This document shows, piece by piece, positions 40,545-46,819 of a stretch of 64,000 nucleotides of DNA (positions within the stretch are counted from its first letter, which is position 1; each line of letters starts with the position of its first letter). The notes below the pieces were generated by a model. The model was not told where the DNA came from and searched no databases. It saw nothing but the letters and a program-made list of their open reading frames with translations. The translations under genes were made by a program, and so were the position numbers. The DNA comes from Streptomyces rubellomurinus (GTDB lineage: Bacteria > Actinomycetota > Actinomycetes > Streptomycetales > Streptomycetaceae). The stretch spans positions 1 to 64,000 of the forward strand of contig NZ_JZKH01000007.1 of the NCBI RefSeq assembly GCF_000961885.1, written 5' to 3'.

Positions 40545-41162
40545 ATGACGGGAGAGCGCGGAGAGCGTGGGGCGTACCACCACGGGGCGTTGCCGGAGGC
40601 GTTGGTGGCGGCGGCGCTGGAGGTGTTGGACGAGCAGGGGCAGGAGAAGGTCAGCGTCCGGGAGGTGGCGCGGCGGGCGGGGGTGTCGGCGGGGGCGCCG
40701 TTCCGGCACTTCGCCGATCGCCGGGCGCTGTTGACGGCGCTGGCCGACCGGGTGCTGGCGGACTACGCGTGCTGGCAGGAGGCGCAGGTGGCCGCCTCGG
40801 ACGCGGCCGGCAGGTCGGGGATGCGGGCGCTCGGCCTGGGGTGCGTCCGGTACGCGCTGCGGCACCCCCGGCGGTTCGAGCTGCTGCGCTCGCGGGCGTT
40901 CACGGCGGTGCGGGATCCCGAGTTGCGGGACCAACTGGAGTTCTTCGACCGGGCGTTGACCGGCCAGGTGGCGGCGGACCAGGCGGCCGGAAAGCTCCGC
41001 CCGGGAGATCCGGAGGTGGTCGGTCTGGCCGGGCAGGCGCTGGTGTACGGGCTGGCGCAGATGATCGTGGACGGCTACCTGCCGGCCGAGAAGGCGGAGG
41101 AGCTGGCCGTCCGGGTGCTGGACACCTTCGGCGAAGGGGTCGCCAACCGGCCTGGGCGGTAA
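40545..41162 (+). CDS. TetR/AcrR-family regulator
   Basis: The 205-residue protein has an N-terminal HTH (AYHHGALPEALVAAALEVLDEQGQEKVSVREVARRAGVSAGAPFRHFADRRALLTALADR) and a C-terminal WHG-type ligand domain (LGCVRYALRHPRRFELLRSRAF). The ATG at 40545 has AAGGCGGG upstream. It lies just before a perfect palindrome and the DUF4188 gene, its likely target. Confidence 0.9.
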   Translation: MTGERGERGAYHHGALPEALVAAALEVLDEQGQEKVSVREVARRAGVSAGAPFRHFADRRALLTALADRVLADYACWQEAQVAASDAAGRSGMRALGLGCVRYALRHPRRFELLRSRAFTAVRDPELRDQLEFFDRALTGQVAADQAAGKLRPGDPEVVGLAGQALVYGLAQMIVDGYLPAEKAEELAVRVLDTFGEGVANRPGR

Positions 41163-41207
41163 CCGAATTGTGGCTGCGGCGAGCCTTGACCGGCCTGGCG
41201 CCCGCTG

Positions 41208-41226
41208 ATGTAATCGCCGATTACAT
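41208..41226. promoter_or_regulatory. Perfect palindrome ATGTAATC-N3-GATTACAT
   Basis: Eight-base arms are perfect inverted repeats around GCC. The AT-rich element stands out in this GC-rich DNA and lies 27 bases before the DUF4188 start, where a repressor could block its promoter. It is a good candidate operator for the TetR protein encoded just upstream. Confidence 0.7.
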
Positions 41227-41252
41227 AGTGCGTGGATCCGGGGAGGCCGGAA

Positions 41253-41852
41253 ATGCCCTTGTTCGCGAAGACGCAACCGGGCTACACCACCGCCGCCGCG
41301 ACCGGCGACACCGTGGTGCTGCTGATCGGGATGCGGATCAACCGGTTCTGGGCCGTGCACCACTGGGCCCCGCTCATGTTCGCGATGTTCCGGATGCTGC
41401 ACGAGCTGCGCCGCAGCCCCGAGCGCGGCCTGCGCGGCCGCGTCCTGCTCACCGCCTCGCCGCGCACCTGGTACGTCGTCCAGTACTGGGAGTCCAAGGA
41501 GAAGCTGTACCGCTACGCGAGCGCGCCGGACGGCTTCCACCACACCGTGTGGGGCATCGCCAACCGCATGGTGAAGGAGGGGAAGACGCACCGGCACGTC
41601 GGGCTCTGGCACGAGACGTACATCGTGCCGGAGGGCGGCTACGAGTCGATCTACTTCGACATGCCCGCCTTCGGCCTGGCCGGAGCCACCGGCGTGATCC
41701 CGGTGGAGGAGCGCGGCCGGCGCGCGGCGCAGCGGCTGGCCTACCGGAGCGGCGCCGGCGGTGCGGGGGAGCCGAACGGGTCGAAGGAGCCGAGCGGCGC
41801 GGGGATGCGGGACGGCGAGGCGGCGGTGGGGGACGGCGCGGCGGGCGCGTAG
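41253..41852 (+). CDS. DUF4188-family protein (monooxygenase-like)
   Basis: The 199-residue protein matches the DUF4188 family: residues 1-165 (VVLLIGMRINRFWAVHHWAPLMFAMFRMLHEL...WYVVQYWESKEKLYRYASAPDGFHHTVWGIANRM...GLWHETYIVPEGGYESIYFDMPAFGLAGATGVIPV) look like a heme-free ABM-type fold. The last 35 residues are a Gly/Ala/Glu-rich tail that overlaps another gene on the opposite strand. The ATG follows GGGAGG. It is probably controlled by the palindrome upstream. Confidence 0.85.
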   Translation: MPLFAKTQPGYTTAAATGDTVVLLIGMRINRFWAVHHWAPLMFAMFRMLHELRRSPERGLRGRVLLTASPRTWYVVQYWESKEKLYRYASAPDGFHHTVWGIANRMVKEGKTHRHVGLWHETYIVPEGGYESIYFDMPAFGLAGATGVIPVEERGRRAAQRLAYRSGAGGAGEPNGSKEPSGAGMRDGEAAVGDGAAGA

Positions 41853-41977
41853 GTGGGGGCGTCCGGCCAGTCGGGCGAGTCCGGCCCCAGCGTGAACGCC
41901 AGGTAGATCCACGGCGCGAAGAGCAGGAACGCGCCCATCGCCACCAGGAACAGCACGCCCGGAGCGACCCTCTTCAC
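41741..41977 (-). CDS. Small single-helix membrane protein overlapping DUF4188 antisense
   Basis: The 78-residue protein starts with a GTG preceded by GGGAGG six bases upstream. Residues 8-28 form one membrane segment (VLFLVAMGAFLLFAPWIYLAF); the rest is a Pro/Ser/Ala-rich tail. Its last 112 bases overlap the end of the DUF4188 gene on the other strand. The ribosome binding site and hydrophobic segment support it as real; function unknown. Confidence 0.6.
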   Translation of the reverse strand: MKRVAPGVLFLVAMGAFLLFAPWIYLAFTLGPDSPDWPDAPTYAPAAPSPTAASPSRIPAPLGSFDPFGSPAPPAPLR

Positions 41978-42105
41978 CGTTGCCTCCCGTGTCCTCGTCC
42001 CCAGCGTGATCACGCTGGGGACGCGCCGCGGGCCGGCGCCTGAGTACGGGTGCTCAAGGAGTGTCGTGAGTCGCCCGGTCACCCCGGGCGTGAGAGCGTC
42101 TGGGC

Positions 42106-42807
42106 ATGGCGGACAGGGCGACGGACAACACCGCGGACCGGGCCGGGGCACCGGTGGTGCACGAGGTGCCGTACCACTCGCAGTGGGAGTCGGCGGAGCT
42201 GGTGCGGGCGATCATCGACGGGCGGCTGGATGCGGCCGAGGACCCGCGCTGGGGCCAGTCCGGCGCCGACACCCCGGAGGAGTACGCCTGGTGGTCGTGG
42301 CGGCTGTGCGGGGTGGCCTGCCTGCGGATGGCGCTGGACCACTGGTGGGGGGTGGCCCCGCCGGCGCTGGCGCTGGCGGACGAGTGCGTGAAGGCCGGCG
42401 CGTACGTCCGGGACGGCGAGAGCCTGCGCGGGCTGGTGCACACGCCGTTCGCGGCGTACGTGCGGGAGCGCTGGGGGCTGGCCGCGCAGGCCCGGGAGGC
42501 GAGCCCGGAGGAGGTGGCGGCCGAGGTGGCCGGCGGTCGGCTGGTGATGCTGTCGGTGCACCCGTCGATCCGGGAGCCGGCCGGGCCGGAGCCGGTGCGC
42601 CGGGGCGGCCACCTGGTGCTCGCGGTGGGCGTCACGGACACGTCGCTGGTGATCCACAACCCGTCCGGGTTCCCGGGGGAGTCGCAGGAGTTCGCGCACG
42701 TGCCGTGGCGCTCGTTCGGGCAGTTCTACGCCGGGCGGGCGATCATTCTCGGCCCGCCCGGCGGTGAGGGTCGGGCGGCCTCCGGCAGCCCGGCCGCCGG
42801 TGGCTAG
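42106..42807 (+). CDS. C39-like cysteine peptidase family protein
   Basis: The 233-residue cytosolic protein has the layout of the peptidase C39-like family: nucleophile Cys68 in WRLCGVACLRMALDHWWG, His169 in RRGGHLVLAVGV, and Asn185 in VIHNPSGFPG. It also keeps the N-terminal VPYHSQWES typical of this family. It lacks a signal peptide and an ATPase partner, so bacteriocin export is unlikely. Its stop overlaps the neighbouring convergent gene by four bases. Confidence 0.82.
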   Translation: MADRATDNTADRAGAPVVHEVPYHSQWESAELVRAIIDGRLDAAEDPRWGQSGADTPEEYAWWSWRLCGVACLRMALDHWWGVAPPALALADECVKAGAYVRDGESLRGLVHTPFAAYVRERWGLAAQAREASPEEVAAEVAGGRLVMLSVHPSIREPAGPEPVRRGGHLVLAVGVTDTSLVIHNPSGFPGESQEFAHVPWRSFGQFYAGRAIILGPPGGEGRAASGSPAAGG

Positions 42808-43655
42808 GAGTTCTCCGGCAGCCCGACCGGGTACCACGGCAGGCTGCCCCGACAGAGTGCCGAGATCGGCTTCAACGCGGCGGCCAGCCGGTCGAGTTCG
42901 GCGCGCGGGTAGTCCTCCCAGACCCGGGCGGCGGCCAGGTCGGTGGCGGCTTCCAGGGCCTGGTGGCGGATCCGGCCGAGCTCGGTGACGGTGCCGGCGG
43001 GCGTCAGCCAGCCGCGCTCGACCAGGCGGCCGGCGGCGGCCTCCCACTCGGCGTCGGTCCAGCCGCGCACCGGCTGGACCTGCTCGCGGCGCATGTCCAT
43101 CGCGCAGCGGACGACCAGCGCCTCGCAGCCGTCCAGGCCGGCCGCGACCAGGGCGGCCACGTGGCCGTCGCCGCGGTGTTCGCGCATCACCGTGGTGGCC
43201 TGCCAGAGCCGTTCGAACAGTCCGGTGGGCCGGGGGAGGGCGGCGTTGGCGGCGGCCAGCACCCGGCCGGCGCAGTCCAGCCGGGCCGCGGCCTGCTCCA
43301 GCGTCTCCGTCGCCCGCTCGACCTGCTCGCGGTCGACGTGCTCCAGCAGCCGGGCCAGCGCCTGCCCCGCTCCCTTGGACCGGGCCGCCAGCGTCTCCTG
43401 CGGGCTCGCCAGTGACCACAGCGAGGGGAGCGCGCGCTCCACCATCGGCGGGGCGAAGCCGAAGAACGCGGCGATCACCGGCGGTGCGTCCACCGGGCCC
43501 AACGGGGCGGCGCGGCCGCCGAAGTAGCCGCGCCAGAAGCCGCGCAGTCCGGCCTCCTCGAAGGCGCCGAGGCACTCGGGCTGGAAGTAGGTGACGGCGT
43601 GCACCGGTTCGAAGAGCCACCACAGTGCGCGGGCGGGGTGGACGAGATCGGCCAT
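42804..43655 (-). CDS. SCO6745/SalK-like protein, copy 1 of a tandem duplication
   Basis: The 283-residue protein (MADLVHPARALWWLFEPVHAVTYFQPECLGAFEEAGLRGFWRGYFGGRAAPLGPVDAPPVIAAFFGFAPPMVERALPSLW...) belongs to a helical family of unknown function, as I recall named after SCO6745 and related to SalK. The C terminus resembles a winged-helix regulator (WTDAEWEAAAGRLVERGWLTPAGTVTELGRIRHQALEAATDLAAARVWED). It is clearly a paralogue of the gene at 43908. The ATG follows GGAAGG-like sequence. Confidence 0.8.
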   Translation of the reverse strand: MADLVHPARALWWLFEPVHAVTYFQPECLGAFEEAGLRGFWRGYFGGRAAPLGPVDAPPVIAAFFGFAPPMVERALPSLWSLASPQETLAARSKGAGQALARLLEHVDREQVERATETLEQAAARLDCAGRVLAAANAALPRPTGLFERLWQATTVMREHRGDGHVAALVAAGLDGCEALVVRCAMDMRREQVQPVRGWTDAEWEAAAGRLVERGWLTPAGTVTELGRIRHQALEAATDLAAARVWEDYPRAELDRLAAALKPISALCRGSLPWYPVGLPENS

Positions 43656-43737
43656 CGGGAGACCTTCCTCGGACGGGCTCCGGGCGGGGCGGGCGCGGGG
43701 AGCGGGGCGGGACGGGGACGGCCGGGCGCTCGGCGGG

Positions 43738-43804
43738 GCCGCTCACGTGCTGATGACCCCGGCGGGGGCCCGGGTAATCCCGGAGCCGGGTGTGATGACG
43801 GTCA
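43738..43804 (-). promoter_or_regulatory. Conserved upstream box of SCO6745-like copy 1
   Basis: The segment from GCTCACGTGCTGATGACC (43741) to GTGATGACGGTCAC (43791-43804) is repeated almost unchanged upstream of copy 2. It lies 86-150 bases upstream of the copy 1 start. Conservation beyond the surrounding GC-rich DNA, which has drifted, suggests a promoter or operator. Confidence 0.6.
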
Positions 43805-43907
43805 CGCGGGCGGTGTCTCCGCCCCGGCCCCGCCCCGGCCCCGGCCCGTCCGCGTGCCCGGCCGCCCCCGGCCGCCCCCGGCCGTCCCCGGCCGTCCGCG
43901 CGTCCGG

Positions 43908-44768
43908 CTACCGGGGCGCCGTCACCGGTGGCATCGCGAGCGGGTTGATCGGCATCTGCTCGCGGCAGAGCGCCGCGATCGGCGTCAACGCGTCCGTCAG
44001 CCGGTCGAGTTCGCCGTCCGGCCGGTCCTCCCACACCCGGCCGGCGGTCAGGTCGGTGGCGGCTTCCAGGGCCTGGTGGCGGATCCGGCCGAGCTCGGTG
44101 ACCGTGCCGGCGGCCGTCAGCCAGCCGCGCTCGACCAGGCGGCCGGCGGCGGCCGCCCACTCCTCGTCCGTCCATCCGCGCAGCGGCTGCAGCACCTCGC
44201 GGCTGGCCTCCAGCGCGCAGTGCAGCACCGGCGCCTCGCAGCCGTCCAGGCCGGCCGCGACCAGGGCGGCCACGTGGCCGTCGCCGCGGTGCTCGCGCAG
44301 CACGGTCGCGGCCTGCCAGAGCCGTTCGAAGAGTCCGGTGGGCCGGGGCAGCGCGGCGTTGGCGGCGGCCAGCACCCGGCCGCCGCAGTCCAGTCGGGCC
44401 GCGGCCTGCTCCAGCGCCTCGGTCGCCCGCTCGACCCGCTCCCGGTCGACGGGCGCCAGCAGCCGGGCCAGCGCGGCCGCCGCGCCCTCGGCCCGGGCGG
44501 CCAGCGCCTGCTCGGGGCTCGCCCGCGTCCACACCTCCGGCAGGGCCTGCTCGACCCGGGCCGGGGCGAAGCTGAACAGCGCGGCGACCGCCGGCGGCGC
44601 GTCCACCGGGCCCAGCGGGGCGCAGCGGCCGGCGAAGTAGCCGAGCCAGCCGCCGTCCAGCCCGATCGCCTCGAAGGCGGCCCGGCTCTCGGGCTGGAGG
44701 AAGGCGACGGCGTGCACCGGCTCGAAGAGCCGCCACAGTGCGCGGGCGGGGTGGACGGGAGCGGACAT
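43908..44768 (-). CDS. SCO6745/SalK-like protein, copy 2 of a tandem duplication
   Basis: The 286-residue protein (MSAPVHPARALWRLFEPVHAVAFLQPESRAAFEAIGLDGGWLGYFAGRCAPLGPVDAPPAVAALFSFAPARVEQALPEVW...) aligns over its whole length with copy 1, with identical blocks such as GHVAALVAAGLDGCEA and LTDxGTVTELGRIRHQALEAATDL. The function is unknown; the C-terminal part has winged-helix character. The two copies are in the same direction, 1113 bases apart start to start. Confidence 0.8.
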   Translation of the reverse strand: MSAPVHPARALWRLFEPVHAVAFLQPESRAAFEAIGLDGGWLGYFAGRCAPLGPVDAPPAVAALFSFAPARVEQALPEVWTRASPEQALAARAEGAAAALARLLAPVDRERVERATEALEQAAARLDCGGRVLAAANAALPRPTGLFERLWQAATVLREHRGDGHVAALVAAGLDGCEAPVLHCALEASREVLQPLRGWTDEEWAAAAGRLVERGWLTAAGTVTELGRIRHQALEAATDLTAGRVWEDRPDGELDRLTDALTPIAALCREQMPINPLAMPPVTAPR

Positions 44769-44819
44769 CGGGAGGCCTTCCTCGGTGGGGTGCGGGGCGG
44801 GTGGGGCGCGGCGGACGGG

Positions 44820-44886
44820 CCGCTCACGTGCTGATGACCCCGGCCGCCGCCGCGGTAACCCCCGGGGCGGGTGTGATCACGGTCAC
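44820..44886 (-). promoter_or_regulatory. Conserved upstream box of SCO6745-like copy 2
   Basis: GCTCACGTGCTGATGACC (44822) through GTGATCACGGTCAC (44873-44886) matches the box of copy 1. The distance to the gene start is 52-118 bases, 32 shorter than in copy 1, yet the box itself is kept. Confidence 0.6.
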
Positions 44887-44997
44887 CCGTGGCTCGCCGG
44901 GGGCGGTCGGCGCCCGCGCGGCGCGCGAGAATGGGGCGAGGTGCCCGTCGCCGGGCGCCCAGGTCCCCTCAAAGTCCTCGCACGAAGGTAGTCGGCC

Positions 44998-45681
44998 ATG
45001 GCCCAGATCAACCCCAGCATCCTGTCCGCGGACTTCGCCCGGCTCGCCGAGGAGGCCGAGGCCGTCCGGGGTTCCGACTGGCTGCACGTGGACGTCATGG
45101 ACAACCACTTCGTGCCCAACCTGACCCTCGGCGTCCCGGTCGTCGAATCGCTCGCCCGCGCCACGGACACCCCGCTCGACTGCCACCTGATGATCGAGGA
45201 CCCGGACCGCTGGGCCCCGCAGTACGTCGAGGCCGGCGCCGGCTCGGTCACCTTCCACGTCGAGGCCGCCGCCGCGCCCGTCCGCCTGGCCCGGGAGATC
45301 CGCGCCAAGGGCGCCCGCGCCTCCATGGCGCTCAAGCCCGGCACCCCGATCGAGCCCTACGAGGACCTGCTCCCCGAGCTGGACATGCTGCTGATCATGA
45401 CCGTCGAGCCCGGCTTCGGCGGCCAGGCCTTCCTGGACATCATGCTGCCGAAGATCCGCCGCACCCGGGAGCTGATCGCCAAGCACGACCTGGAGCTGTG
45501 GCTGCAGGTCGACGGCGGCGTCTCCGCCGACACCATCGAGCGCTGCGCCGAGGCGGGCGCCGACGTGTTCGTGGCCGGCTCGGCCGTGTACGGCGCCGAG
45601 GACCCGGCCGAGGCCGTCCGCAAGCTGCGCGAGCTCGCCGACAAGGCGACCGCCGAGGCCTGGTGGGCCTGCGAGCACTGA
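44998..45681 (+). CDS. rpe: Ribulose-phosphate 3-epimerase
   Basis: Rpe interconverts ribulose 5-phosphate and xylulose 5-phosphate in the pentose phosphate pathway. The 227-residue TIM barrel starts [19 protein letters not shown] and has the metal and catalytic residues in [19 protein letters not shown] (His, Asp) and [12 protein letters not shown], the phosphate loop [10 protein letters not shown] and the second Asp in [16 protein letters not shown] lies before the ATG. It is the first core gene after the accessory region. Confidence 0.97.
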   Translation: MAQINPSILSADFARLAEEAEAVRGSDWLHVDVMDNHFVPNLTLGVPVVESLARATDTPLDCHLMIEDPDRWAPQYVEAGAGSVTFHVEAAAAPVRLAREIRAKGARASMALKPGTPIEPYEDLLPELDMLLIMTVEPGFGGQAFLDIMLPKIRRTRELIAKHDLELWLQVDGGVSADTIERCAEAGADVFVAGSAVYGAEDPAEAVRKLRELADKATAEAWWACEH

Positions 45682-45688
45682 GCCCCCC

Positions 45689-45736
45689 GGGCTTCGGGCC
45701 TCCAGGGCTCCGGGCCTCCGGGGCTCCGGGCCTCCG
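45689..45736 (+). repeat. Three 16-bp tandem repeats after rpe
   Basis: GGGCTTCGGGCCTCCA, GGGCTCCGGGCCTCCG and GGGCTCCGGGCCTCCG follow without gaps, eight bases after the rpe stop. Confidence 0.8.
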
Positions 45737-45834
45737 GGGCAGCCGGACGGCCCGGCGCGGGTGGAGGGCCGGCGCCGGGTGACGGATGATCGGGGCGGAC
45801 GCACGCCCCCTTCTCCGTACGGTGGTGGAACCGC

Positions 45835-46794
45835 ATGAGCAACCTCGACCGCAAGCCCGCCCCGACCGCCTGCGGCCGGGAGGCCGCCATCGGCCCGGTG
45901 CGCGACCTGCTGGCGGCCCGCCAGGTCCGGCTCGGCGAGAGCACGGTGGTGCGCCGGCTGCTCCCCAACCTCGGCCGCCGGATGGTCGGCGCCTGGTGCT
46001 TCGTCGACCACTACGGCCCGGACGACATCGCCGACGAGCCCGGCATGCAGGTGCCGCCGCACCCGCACATGGGCCTGCAGACGGTCAGCTGGCTGCACCA
46101 GGGCGAGGTGCTGCACCGCGACAGCCTCGGCAGCCTGCAGACCGTCCGCCCGTACGAGCTGGGCCTGATGACCTCCGGCCGGGCGATCTCGCACTCCGAG
46201 GAGTCGCCCCGCCCGCACGCCCGCTACCTGCACGGCGCCCAGCTGTGGGTCGCCCTGCCGGACCCCCACCGGCACACCGCCCCGGCCTTCGAGCACCACC
46301 CCGACCTGCCCGTCGTCACCGCCCCCGGCCTGCGCGCCACCGTCATCCTCGGCACCCTCGACACCGCCACCTCCCCCGGCACCGCCTACACCCCCCTGGT
46401 CGGCGCCGACCTGGCACTCGCCGAGGGCGCCTCGCCGCGGCTGCCGGTCCTGCCGGACTTCGAGTACGCCGTCCTCGCGATGGCCGGCCGGATCGACGTG
46501 GACGGCGTCCCGGTGGAGCCCGGCTCGATGCTCTACCTCGGCTGCGGCCGCACCGCCCTCCCGCTGCGCGCCCACACCGACGGCGCCGTCCTGCTGCTCG
46601 GCGGCGCGCCCTTCGAGGAACGCCTCGTCATGTGGTGGAACTTCGTCGCCCGCACCGGTGAGGAGATCGCCGAGGCCCGGCGGGACTGGGAGCGCGGCAG
46701 CCGCTTCGGCGAGGTCCGCGGCTACGACGGCCTCCGCCTCCCCGCCCCCGACCTGCCGGCCACCCCGCTGAAGGCCCGGGGGCGGGAGCGCTGA
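45835..46794 (+). CDS. Pirin-family bicupin protein
   Basis: The 319-residue protein has a pirin N-terminal cupin with metal ligands in PPHPHMGLQTVSWLHQGEVLHRDSLG and TSGRAISHSEESP, and a second cupin from about residue 175 (LALAEGASPRLPVLPDFEYAVLAMAGRIDVDGVPVEPGSMLYLGCGR). Pirins act as quercetin dioxygenases or transcriptional cofactors in other species; the role here is not shown. The stop lies inside a hairpin shared with the SARP gene. Confidence 0.9.
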   Translation: MSNLDRKPAPTACGREAAIGPVRDLLAARQVRLGESTVVRRLLPNLGRRMVGAWCFVDHYGPDDIADEPGMQVPPHPHMGLQTVSWLHQGEVLHRDSLGSLQTVRPYELGLMTSGRAISHSEESPRPHARYLHGAQLWVALPDPHRHTAPAFEHHPDLPVVTAPGLRATVILGTLDTATSPGTAYTPLVGADLALAEGASPRLPVLPDFEYAVLAMAGRIDVDGVPVEPGSMLYLGCGRTALPLRAHTDGAVLLLGGAPFEERLVMWWNFVARTGEEIAEARRDWERGSRFGEVRGYDGLRLPAPDLPATPLKARGRER

Positions 46795-46819
46795 GGCCGG
46801 GCCCCTCGGGGGGCCTCAG
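46791..46819. terminator. Bidirectional hairpin covering the pirin and SARP stop codons
   Basis: CTGAGGCC (46791-46798) pairs with GGCCTCAG (46812-46819), with further GC pairing inside. Each arm contains one of the two stop codons (46792-46794 and 46816-46818). Confidence 0.65.
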
